From NCBI GenBank assembly GCA_002778635.1, contig PFAS01000019.1:1-7407 (forward strand): a stretch of DNA of 7,407 nt, given 5' to 3'. Made by a program: the position numbers and the translations under genes. Under the pieces are notes generated by a model. That model was not told the origin of the DNA and did not search any database. It worked only from the letters and a program-made list of their open reading frames with translations. The stretch is from Candidatus Falkowbacteria bacterium CG10_big_fil_rev_8_21_14_0_10_43_11. Its GTDB lineage: Bacteria; Patescibacteriota; Patescibacteriia; Patescibacteriales; XYC2-FULL-47-12. This document shows, one piece after another, positions 1 through 5,960 of this stretch; within the stretch, counting starts at the first letter, position 1; each line of letters begins with the position of its first letter.

Positions 1-2492
1 GCTTGCGAAAATCGAAAATTTTCAATGTCGGCGGTAGCGTCAATTATTAAATCTTTTATTTTGCCCAAAATCCACTGGTCAGCTAAAGTTAAAACTTTTG
101 TATTTAATTTCCCTCGCCCCGCGGGAGAGGGATTAAGGGTGAGGGCGTATCGCGCTATGTTCCACAGCTTATTCGCAAAATTCCTGAAATCCGCAATCTT
201 TTGCTCACTCATGCGCGTATCGTTGCCCGGGGTATTGCCGACGATTAAGGACATACGCACCGCATCAGTGCCGTATTTTTGTATCATTTCCAGCGGGTCA
301 ATGCCATTGCCTTTGGATTTGGACATTTTTTTTCCTTGCGCGTCTAAAACCATTCCGTGCAGATAAACATTCTTAAAGGGAATTTCATTCAGCGCAAAAA
401 GCGACATCATTATCATGCGCGATACCCAGAGCGTAATAATTTCGTAGCCGGTTTCCAAAAACTGCGTGGGATGATAATTCTTTAAATCATTTGTTTTTTC
501 GGGATAACCTAAAGTAGAAAACGTCCACATGCCGGACGAAAACCAAGTGTCTAATACGTCCGAATCCTGTTGCCAATTTTCTCCAGCCGGTTTATCCGCT
601 CCAACATAAACCAATTCTTTCAATTCATACTTCCAACCCGGCTGCCATGCTTTATTCTTCCGCCAGTCTTCATCTATCGCCCGCTCCCAAGTTTTATTGT
701 TTAATAATACTTCCATCGATAACTGTGGAATTCTGTGAGTTATAACGGCTATTTTTTTGCCAGCATATTTTTCCACTATATCGCTTAAAAACTTTAACAC
801 TCTTTGCTCTACATCTTTAAAAGACTCTCCTCCGGCAAAAGAATCATTAATGTGTTCCATATCTTTAATAATAATTTTTTTGTCGGGCTTATATTCTGCG
901 CCAAAATCAACTTCTCTTAAACGCTTGTCCTGAATGATTTCTATATTTCTGCCTTTAAATATTATCTCGGCCGTCTGTGTCGCCCGCTTTAAATCAGAGG
1001 TAACAATTAAATCAAAATTTTGATCGGCAATCAGTTTGCCTTGATTTTCCGACTGTTCTATCCCTAGTTGTGTTAATTCCGGATCTTCGCTGTTTGCAAA
1101 TTTCCCAGTCTCATTTTCTATAGTAGCTCCATGAGCAAAATAAACTATTTCCACTCCTCCCCTTCTTACTTCTGACTTCTTACTTTTAACTTGGTAATAA
1201 GCCGGGATCTGATGTCCAAACCAAATCTGCCGCGAGATACACCAGTCGTGCAAATTTTCCATCCAGTCTAAATAGCGTTTAGTGAATCGTTCGGGCGTAA
1301 ATTTAATCTTGCCCGCTTTAACCACCTCAATCGCTTTTTCTTTCAAAGATTTTCCGCCTAATTTTTTTATTTTTTTATCCACGCTGACAAACCATTGTTT
1401 TGACGGCAAGGGCTCAATGCCCGTGCCGCAGCGATAGCAGACTGACAAGTTATTTTTTATATTTTCCTCTTTGATTAATAACTCATCAGCTATTAAATTT
1501 TTAATAACTTGCTCACGCGCCTCCATTACGGTCAATCCGGAAAATTTGCCGGCATCAGCCATCTTGCCCTCTTCGTTGATAATTTTTTTAATTTCCAGTT
1601 TATTTTTCTGCGCCATTTCATAGTCAACCATGCTGTGCGCCGGCGTTACGCCCAAAGCGCCGGTGCCGAAATTTTGATCCACGTTTTTATCGGCAACAAC
1701 TTTTAATTTCAGCGGCACGCCGCAAAAATCAACTTCAAAAATTTTGCCGATATATCTTTTGTATCGCCCGTCGTTCGGATTAACCGCGACCGCCGTATCG
1801 CCGAGTTTTGTCTCCGGCCGCGTGGTGGCAATCGCGAACGGAAAATCTTTGCCGTATTTAAAAGTATAAAACTTAGCGTCCTGTTCTTTGTATTCCACTT
1901 CGTCGTCCGCGAGCGTTGACTGGCAGCGCGGGCACCAGTTGACGATGCGGCTACCCCGGTAAATCACGCCCTCATTATACATATCAATAAACATCCGCTT
2001 AACCGCCGCCTGCCGCGCTTCGTCTAGAGTAAACGCTTCGCGCGACCAGTCCAAAGACGCGCCGGTTTTTTTTAACTGGTTGATAATCGTCGCCTGCGTC
2101 GTTTTTACAAATTTCCAAACTTCCGCTAAAAATTTTTCCCGGCCCAAATCATGGCGGGTCTTATGTTCTTCTTTCCATAATTTTTTTTCTACTACGTTCT
2201 GCGTCGCAATGGCCGCGTGGTCGGTGCCCGGAATCCAGAGAGCGCGTTTGCCATTCATCCGGTTGTAGCGCGTTAAAATATCAGTAATCGCGACCATTAC
2301 CATGTGCCCCAGATGCAATTTGTCGGTAATATTAGGCGGCGGCAAAACAACCGCAAAAGTATCCGCGTTCTTTTTACAGATTTTTTTACTGACGCAAACA
2401 TCCGGATTAAAAAAACCGGACTGTTCCCATTTTTTATAAATTGCGTCTTCGTACGCCTCGGGCGTATACGCTTTGGGTAAACTTTTATCCAT
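1..2492 (-). CDS. valS: Valyl-tRNA synthetase with inserted histidine-phosphatase-like domain (3' end cut by window)
   Basis: Attaches valine to tRNA-Val in the cytoplasm using ATP. The minus strand is open from ATG at 2492 to the window edge: 830 complete codons plus two bases, with no stop or frameshift. In order I see a HIGH-type motif (HLGH, residues 60-63), GTDHAAIATQ (89-98), CPRC (187-190) and CYRC (352-355) as a probable four-Cys zinc site, the editing-domain motif TTRPET (223-228), GTGALGVTPAH (277-286), DWCISRQIWFGHQIP (416-430), DVLDTWFSSG (645-654) and KMSKS (722-726). These identify ValRS rather than IleRS or LeuRS. Two oddities are visible: residues about 434-624 are an extra block resembling a histidine phosphatase, and residues 783-794 are encoded by a palindromic repeat. 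The rest of the anticodon-binding domain and any C-terminal coiled coil lie outside the window. No Shine-Dalgarno site precedes the ATG; the start rests on the family-like N-terminus (KAYTPEAYEDAIYKKWEQSG). Confidence 0.96.
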   Translation of the reverse strand, partial: MDKSLPKAYTPEAYEDAIYKKWEQSGFFNPDVCVSKKICKKNADTFAVVLPPPNITDKLHLGHMVMVAITDILTRYNRMNGKRALWIPGTDHAAIATQNVVEKKLWKEEHKTRHDLGREKFLAEVWKFVKTTQATIINQLKKTGASLDWSREAFTLDEARQAAVKRMFIDMYNEGVIYRGSRIVNWCPRCQSTLADDEVEYKEQDAKFYTFKYGKDFPFAIATTRPETKLGDTAVAVNPNDGRYKRYIGKIFEVDFCGVPLKLKVVADKNVDQNFGTGALGVTPAHSMVDYEMAQKNKLEIKKIINEEGKMADAGKFSGLTVMEAREQVIKNLIADELLIKEENIKNNLSVCYRCGTGIEPLPSKQWFVSVDKKIKKLGGKSLKEKAIEVVKAGKIKFTPERFTKRYLDWMENLHDWCISRQIWFGHQIPAYYQVKSKKSEVRRGGVEIVYFAHGATIENETGKFANSEDPELTQLGIEQSENQGKLIADQNFDLIVTSDLKRATQTAEIIFKGRNIEIIQDKRLREVDFGAEYKPDKKIIIKDMEHINDSFAGGESFKDVEQRVLKFLSDIVEKYAGKKIAVITHRIPQLSMEVLLNNKTWERAIDEDWRKNKAWQPGWKYELKELVYVGADKPAGENWQQDSDVLDTWFSSGMWTFSTLGYPEKTNDLKNYHPTQFLETGYEIITLWVSRMIMMSLFALNEIPFKNVYLHGMVLDAQGKKMSKSKGNGIDPLEMIQKYGTDAVRMSLIVGNTPGNDTRMSEQKIADFRNFANKLWNIARYALTLNPSPAGRGKLNTKVLTLADQWILGKIKDLIIDATADIENFRFSQ
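111..145. repeat. GC-rich palindromic repeat inside valS coding sequence
   Basis: An imperfect palindrome far richer in GC than its surroundings. On the valS strand the inner hairpin is CCCTC-T-CCC-GC-GGG-GC-GAGGG, preceded by a further CCCTCACCC arm. It is read in frame as LTLNPSPAGRG (residues 784-794). I recall sequences giving LTL-NPSP-GRG peptides as a dispersed palindromic repeat in many bacterial genomes, which fits a mobile, non-autonomous element that landed in an exposed loop. Its place, just after the conserved NKLWNIARY helix and before LADQWILGKI, is a natural linker. Copies elsewhere in this genome cannot be seen from this window. Confidence 0.75.
699..1154 (-). other. Histidine-phosphatase (phosphoglycerate-mutase-like) domain embedded in ValRS
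   Basis: Residues about 447-598 of ValRS match the histidine phosphatase superfamily in motif order. They run VYFAHGAT (450-457, in place of the usual RHGxT), PELTQLGIEQ (471-480), DLIVTSDLKRATQTAE (494-509), RLREVDFG (524-531), AGGESF (553-558) and AVITHR (582-587). The nucleophile-position His454, the second-site Arg503, Glu527 and the C-terminal His586 are present; the Arg that normally precedes the catalytic His is Ala453. The block sits between IPAYY (429-433), a catalytic-domain motif, and VYVG (628-631), which leads into DVLDTWFSS, so it interrupts the aminoacylation domain. The reading frame is continuous on both sides. Whether it dephosphorylates anything is unknown. It could be an active phosphatase, a ligand sensor or a structural insert. 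Confidence 0.88.
1162..1185. repeat. Short direct repeat at the entry junction of the ValRS insert
   Basis: The 10-mer CTTCTTACTT occurs at 1162-1171 and again at 1176-1185, separated by CTGA. On the coding strand it encodes the lysine- and serine-rich linker KSKKSEVRR, lying between the ValRS motif IPAYY and the start of the phosphatase-like domain. Composition is strongly purine-skewed and unlike the flanking codons. It may be a slippage product or a small dispersed repeat. Confidence 0.6.
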
Positions 2493-2530
2493 ATACTTAA
2501 AACTATCAAATTTCAACGTAGTTGGCAAGA

Positions 2531-2557
2531 ATTATAGAAATACCGCGTTGCAAAAAA
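2531..2557 (-). promoter_or_regulatory. Probable valS promoter
   Basis: On the minus strand a perfect TATAAT lies at 2536-2531, about 39 bases upstream of the valS ATG. The -35 region is poor: a T-rich stretch at 2557-2552, spaced 15 bases. The -10 element is convincing and the -35 is not. A transcript would begin near 2524 and have a leader of about 30 bases with no clear Shine-Dalgarno site. Confidence 0.5.
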
Positions 2558-2576
2558 ATCAAAAGTATATGATAAT
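2548..2576 (+). promoter_or_regulatory. Promoter for the methyltransferase-CYTH-kinase cluster
   Basis: TTGCAA at 2548-2553 and GATAAT at 2571-2576 are separated by exactly 17 bases, a good sigma70-type match. The expected transcript start is near 2583, giving a leader of about 26 bases before ATG 2609. The site lies back to back with the probable valS promoter, and the two overlap physically, so they could compete for RNA polymerase. Confidence 0.65.
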
Positions 2577-2608
2577 AAATATAAATATTACAAAAGACTA
2601 TTTACTGT

Positions 2609-4036
2609 ATGGAAAAAATTAACCTTACAAACTCTTATCCTATAAAAGAGGAGGTAAAGCAAAAAAACTTTCCTTCAGAAAAGGAGGCGGAAAAGTATTT
2701 GAAAGTTATAAATGAACATGCTAATGAAAAATCGTTTTTCATTACAGATGCGCTTGACAAAAATCTTCTACCTAGTGTAGAAAATATAAACAAAGATAAA
2801 AAAAATATACGCATCCTTGAAATCGGACCAGGCGGAGGATCTACTTTAGAAATCTTGAGAGATTACGCGAAACAGCATACAAGTGCTGAAATTGAAATCG
2901 ACGCCGTTGAATTTATTAACAAAAAAGAGCGTCACTCAGAATTGGGGGGAAGACATCTAAAAGCTCTAAAACAAAACGCTATTATATCCATAGGACGCGC
3001 GCAAGAACTTCCTTTTAACGATAATTCTTTTTCGGCAATTAACGTATCTTCAATTTTTCATGAAGTAAGTTCTTATGAGGGTGGGCGCAAAAGCATAAAC
3101 CAAGCCTTGCAAGAAATTTTTCGAGTCCTCGCGCCCGAAGGAGCGGTAGGCTACCGTGACGTGGCTGCTCCTTCAAAAAACCTTAATACAACACACGAAA
3201 CAAAATACGTACGACCGGCCTGGCGTAGTTTTATAAAAGAGGCCGCGCCTTATCTTATAGAAAATTCCCCGAATTTTTACACCAATAGATTGCGGGGTGT
3301 AAAAATATGGCAGAAGGGGAAAGAAATATCCCTACAAGATATTAATAGTGACGAAGAGTTGATTGTGCAGGCCCCGATAGGATTTATATGTGAAATACAA
3401 CGCCACTATATAACAGCGCGTGACCATTTATTGCGGCATGGCGATTTAGGAATGCATATTACCAAAACACAGTGGGTAGACATGAAAGAAGGGATAAAGC
3501 AAACTTTTATTAAAACTCATTTAAATTCCTTTGCAGAGGAAATAGCTGGCAAATATAGCAGCGGGGCTTTGGGCAATGGTGAGTATACTTTTGACGATGG
3601 GCTTGATTTCGACAATATGACTGATGAAGTAATGCAAAATTTTTTTAAAAATATAAAAAAGGATAATAAACAAGGCAAAGCTTCGTTTAATGAGTGGTTG
3701 AATCGTGAGGGTCATAAATTTTATTTCTACTATAATATTTCCGAGCTACTTCAAGCTGCTGTTGAAGCTTCGCAAAAAAACAACGAGCGGTATGTCCTTA
3801 TGCCAAAAAATTCTAAAGATATCCAAGCAATTCCGCGCTATTATTACCAAAGATACCTAAATAATGTTTTTGATAATCCTCTGCCAGACGCTAAACAACT
3901 CGTCCGTTTTTGGAAAATCCCTGAACAGGATGCAAAAAATTATCTTGAACAACTTATAAAAAGCAAAAAATTAAATAATATTATGGGGGAAGGTTCTAAA
4001 AAATGCTGGGAAAGTATGAATGACTTACTAAAGTAA
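2609..4036 (+). CDS. Class I SAM-dependent methyltransferase with long uncharacterised C-terminal region
   Basis: Transfers a methyl group from S-adenosylmethionine to an unknown acceptor; cytoplasmic, with no signal peptide or membrane segment seen. The Rossmann-type methyltransferase core spans about residues 65-187: motif I ILEIGPGGGST (69-79), the acidic end of strand 2 at AVE (99-101), GRAQELPFNDNSFSAINV (129-146) covering the adenine-contact loop and strand 4, and LQEIFRVLAPEGAVGYRD (167-184) for the following helix and strand 5. This resembles the Methyltransf_11 group. Residues 188-475, more than half the protein, match nothing I recognise; they are rich in aromatic and charged residues. 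The N-terminal 60 residues are also extra. The ATG has no clear Shine-Dalgarno site, but the promoter fits it well. First gene of the cluster; the CYTH gene begins five bases after its stop. Methyltransferase assignment is firm, substrate unknown. Confidence 0.88.
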   Translation: MEKINLTNSYPIKEEVKQKNFPSEKEAEKYLKVINEHANEKSFFITDALDKNLLPSVENINKDKKNIRILEIGPGGGSTLEILRDYAKQHTSAEIEIDAVEFINKKERHSELGGRHLKALKQNAIISIGRAQELPFNDNSFSAINVSSIFHEVSSYEGGRKSINQALQEIFRVLAPEGAVGYRDVAAPSKNLNTTHETKYVRPAWRSFIKEAAPYLIENSPNFYTNRLRGVKIWQKGKEISLQDINSDEELIVQAPIGFICEIQRHYITARDHLLRHGDLGMHITKTQWVDMKEGIKQTFIKTHLNSFAEEIAGKYSSGALGNGEYTFDDGLDFDNMTDEVMQNFFKNIKKDNKQGKASFNEWLNREGHKFYFYYNISELLQAAVEASQKNNERYVLMPKNSKDIQAIPRYYYQRYLNNVFDNPLPDAKQLVRFWKIPEQDAKNYLEQLIKSKKLNNIMGEGSKKCWESMNDLLK

Positions 4037-4041
4037 ATAAT

Positions 4042-4602
4042 ATGATTTCACGAGTAAAAGAAGTTGAGGTTAAATACCGCGTACCTCAAAATAAAGTTAA
4101 AAAATTTATAAATATCCTCAAAAAAACAGGAGCTAAATTTTTAGGCGAGCAGCAAGAATTTGACACCTATTATTCAAGACCTGATAAAAATTTTATAAAA
4201 ACAAGGGAGTGTCTGCGCATACGCACAACTGCGGAAAAATCAGAATTAACGTACAAACCAGCTACAACAAAAAAAATGAGAAAAAATAAAAAATTCTGGA
4301 AAAAAGAAGTTGATATTAACATCACCGGACAGGTTGAAGAAATAAATGAATTGTTACAAGATTTAGAATACAAAAAACTTATAACTGTCATGAAACGCAG
4401 AAAAAAATATAAAATATATGATGTTGAAATAACAGTTGACTTTATAAAAAAATTAGGTTATTTTATAGAGTTGGAAGTAAAATCTGATGATGAAGTCTAC
4501 GCTCTGCAAACGCTAGATTCTTATGCCGTGAAATTCGGCTTAAACGAAGACGGTATAGTAAATAAGCCGTACCGAGATTTATTAATGGAAACAAAAAAAT
4601 GA
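4042..4602 (+). CDS. CYTH-domain protein (CyaB/thiamine-triphosphatase-like triphosphate tunnel enzyme)
   Basis: CYTH proteins fold into a beta-barrel tunnel that binds triphosphates with metal ions; known members are class IV adenylate cyclases, thiamine triphosphatases and inorganic triphosphatases. The signature ExExK is present at the N-terminus as EVEVK (residues 7-11). Further family features are FDTYYS (40-45), LRIRTT (58-63) with two basic tunnel residues, LTYKP (69-73), KKEVD (87-91), VDFIKKLGYFIELEVK (132-147) with the paired acids of the late strands, and KPYRDLL (175-181) at the end. At 186 residues it is a normal single-domain length. The tunnel residues look intact, so I expect an active enzyme; cyclase and triphosphatase activity cannot be told apart from sequence. 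It starts five bases after the methyltransferase stop without its own Shine-Dalgarno site, suggesting translational coupling. Confidence 0.9.
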   Translation: MISRVKEVEVKYRVPQNKVKKFINILKKTGAKFLGEQQEFDTYYSRPDKNFIKTRECLRIRTTAEKSELTYKPATTKKMRKNKKFWKKEVDINITGQVEEINELLQDLEYKKLITVMKRRKKYKIYDVEITVDFIKKLGYFIELEVKSDDEVYALQTLDSYAVKFGLNEDGIVNKPYRDLLMETKK

Positions 4603-4626
4603 AATAGAAAAACAAAGGAGCATGAA

Positions 4627-4631
4627 AGGAG
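4627..4631 (+). promoter_or_regulatory. Ribosome binding site deciding the kinase start
   Basis: AGGAG lies eight bases before ATG 4640, ideal spacing. An earlier in-frame ATG at 4622 is preceded by another AAAGGAG (4614-4620) with only one base between, too close for efficient initiation. The Met at 4640 also begins directly before the P-loop strand. Confidence 0.8.
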
Positions 4632-4639
4632 TATATATA

Positions 4640-5185
4640 ATGATATACATGGTCAGCGGCCCGATAGCTTCAGGCAAGGGTGAGGTTGCGAATGCAATAC
4701 GTAATGCATATGGGGATTCTAATGTATCAATATTTGTTCTTTCCGACCTTTTACGCGCGGAAGCAAAAAGGATGGGCTTAAATGTAACCCGCGAAAATTT
4801 AAAAGCAATCGGCGATGAGTGGCGCAGACAAATGGGTGTTGGGGTATTGGGGGAAAAAATCATTCCTCTGGTAAGCAAGTTGGCGCAGCAAAACAAAATT
4901 GTGGTCATTGATTCAATTAGATTATGTGCGGAAGCAGATGTCATACGCAATGTTTTTACGTCAAGCCTCTTTTTATTTGTGGAGGCTGACGAACGAACTC
5001 GTGCTCAACGCGTACTCTCTAGGGCCCGAAGTGATGATAAAACCATCGTTGACATTCCTCAAACACTCCAACAGGAATGGATAGATTTTGAGTTATTGGG
5101 TTTGAAGCAAATGGTTGATGTAATTATAAATGGTTCCCTGCCGCTGGCAGAAATACAGCAAAAAATTCAAGGTATAATCAAATAA
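4640..5185 (+). CDS. Small P-loop nucleotide-kinase-like protein (dephospho-CoA/NMP kinase or UPF0200 type)
   Basis: A 181-residue protein likely to phosphorylate a nucleotide or related small molecule with ATP in the cytoplasm. The Walker A loop is GPIASGKGE (residues 7-15) directly after a short hydrophobic strand, as in NMP and dephospho-CoA kinases. A second strand ends in VVIDSIR (88-94 approximately), a Walker B-like position, and FVEADERTRAQRVLSRAR resembles the strand followed by the arginine-rich lid. The segment GDEWRRQMGVGVLGEKI resembles archaeal UPF0200 proteins, which are kinases of unknown substrate; this is recall, not a search. The start at 4640 is chosen over 4622 for its Shine-Dalgarno spacing. 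It is the last gene of the cluster, 37 bases after the CYTH stop, and ends just before a hairpin terminator. Kinase fold is secure, substrate is not. Confidence 0.85.
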   Translation: MIYMVSGPIASGKGEVANAIRNAYGDSNVSIFVLSDLLRAEAKRMGLNVTRENLKAIGDEWRRQMGVGVLGEKIIPLVSKLAQQNKIVVIDSIRLCAEADVIRNVFTSSLFLFVEADERTRAQRVLSRARSDDKTIVDIPQTLQQEWIDFELLGLKQMVDVIINGSLPLAEIQQKIQGIIK

Positions 5186-5187
5186 AA

Positions 5188-5216
5188 AAAGCCCTCCGAA
5201 ACTTCGTGAGGGCTTT
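5188..5216. terminator. Bidirectional intrinsic terminator between convergent genes
   Basis: AAAGCCCTC (5188-5196) pairs with GAGGGCTTT (5208-5216); the intervening bases can add a small CGA/TCG stem. Read on the minus strand the hairpin runs into seven consecutive T (5190-5184), a strong terminator for the Gre-like gene. Read on the plus strand it is followed only by TTTGTTAT, a weaker stop for the kinase cluster. Confidence 0.9.
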
Positions 5217-5240
5217 GTTATATCTACAAGACCGCTGCTA

Positions 5241-5732
5241 TTAGGTGAATACTTCAGGCGCGAGTTGGACAGAAAGGATATAAATATTTTCCTTCGCTCG
5301 CCCGATTTGAGTTGAAAATTCATCTCCCGGTTTTTTCTTTATTAACTGGGAAGCAAACGGCGTATCATAAGCATATAAATCATTGTCAGGATCAGATTCG
5401 CCGTGACCAACAACTACTACCTCGCGAGGTTTTGTCTCTTCTCCCACATAGAACTTTACGCGGGTTCCAATTTCAACTTTAAAAACAGGGGCTTCAGGGG
5501 GGGTGGCAACAGTTGCTTTTGATATAGTTTCCTGAATTTCCCGCAATTTCGCGTCTAAACGGCGAAGGTCAACTCCTTGCTGGTCAAAAGACGCGTTGTC
5601 ATGCCATTGATTACCTCCCACCTCCATTATTTCGGCGGTTTGTCCCTGTAGCTCTTTCATTTGCCTACGCAAAGATTCCACTTCGTTGCGCAGTTTATTC
5701 ATCCCCTTTGGCGTTACAATTAAGGACTTCAT
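5241..5732 (-). CDS. GreA/GreB-family transcription factor with altered coiled-coil tip
   Basis: Gre factors enter the secondary channel of RNA polymerase and stimulate cleavage of backtracked RNA. The 163 residues show the normal layout. An N-terminal coiled coil starts with LIVTPKGMNKLRNEVESLRRQ (residues 4-24 region), has the tip at about 37-50, and returns along LRRLDAKLREIQETISKA. The C-terminal FKBP-like domain runs from about 87, with IGTRVKFYV, HGESDPDNDLYAYDTPFASQ and KKPGDEF matching Gre C-domains. At the tip, E. coli GreA has GDLKENAEY with two essential acids; here the aligned stretch is NQWHDNASF (41-49), so the first acid is replaced by Gln42 and the second is Asp45. It may therefore be a non-cleaving or modified Gre paralogue. 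ATG 5732 has a GAAAGG site eight bases upstream. It has its own strong promoter and is convergent with the kinase gene. Confidence 0.88.
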   Translation of the reverse strand: MKSLIVTPKGMNKLRNEVESLRRQMKELQGQTAEIMEVGGNQWHDNASFDQQGVDLRRLDAKLREIQETISKATVATPPEAPVFKVEIGTRVKFYVGEETKPREVVVVGHGESDPDNDLYAYDTPFASQLIKKKPGDEFSTQIGRAKENIYILSVQLAPEVFT

Positions 5733-5740
5733 TTTTTAAG

Positions 5741-5746
5741 CCTTTC
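5741..5746 (-). promoter_or_regulatory. Shine-Dalgarno site of the Gre-like gene
   Basis: GAAAGG on the minus strand lies eight bases before ATG 5732, which supports that start. Confidence 0.7.
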
Positions 5747-5811
5747 ATTTTTGTATTTTTGGACTTGAAATATATATTATACTTGATATATGTTGTGTAA
5801 AGAGCATCAAT

Positions 5812-5840
5812 ATTATATTACCATTACTTTCTTTTGTCAA
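5812..5840 (-). promoter_or_regulatory. Perfect-consensus sigma70 promoter for the Gre-like gene
   Basis: On the minus strand TTGACA (5840-5835) and TATAAT (5817-5812) are separated by exactly 17 bases, the full consensus with ideal spacing. The transcript would begin near 5805 and have a leader of about 70 bases. Another TATAAT at 5781-5776, with TTTACA 14 bases upstream, is a weaker second candidate. Confidence 0.85.
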
Positions 5841-5925
5841 CACTTTTATGGCCCAAAAATCAATTTTTATGACTAAAGTTAGTTAAATTAATATAGTTTT
5901 GCGCCCATATAAAAACATAAAATCC

Positions 5926-5954
5926 TTGACCATCTTTTAAAACTGCCTTATACT
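5926..5954 (+). promoter_or_regulatory. Promoter for the DHH-family gene
   Basis: TTGACC (5926-5931) and TATACT (5949-5954) are 17 bases apart, each one base from consensus. The expected start is near 5961, which leaves an unusually long leader of roughly 165 bases before ATG 6126. It diverges from the Gre-like promoter, with about 85 bases between the two -35 elements. Confidence 0.75.
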
Positions 5955-5960
5955 ACCCAG

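Noticed and set aside
25..366. A 113-codon open frame on the plus strand opposite valS
   Set aside because: It is the complement of conserved ValRS coding sequence, including the KMSKS region and the palindromic repeat, and has no family resemblance of its own.
699..1154. The phosphatase-like block as an independent gene or as evidence of a frameshifted valS
   Set aside because: The frame is continuous from ATG 2492 through the block and into later ValRS motifs, with no stop, and I see no ribosome site or terminator around the block.
2297..2509. A 70-codon minus-strand frame at the start of valS
   Set aside because: It is in another frame from the clearly conserved ValRS N-terminus and shows no recognisable motif.
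4600..4640. UGA read as glycine, as in some CPR lineages
   Set aside because: Reading through the UGA that ends the CYTH gene gives sequence with no CYTH character, and the protein is already a normal length.
4622..4642. ATG 4622 as the kinase start
   Set aside because: Its Shine-Dalgarno site is only one base away, whereas ATG 4640 has ideal spacing and starts just before the P-loop strand.
4582..4950. A 122-codon minus-strand frame opposite the kinase
   Set aside because: It is the antisense shadow of the P-loop region and has no ribosome site or family-like sequence.
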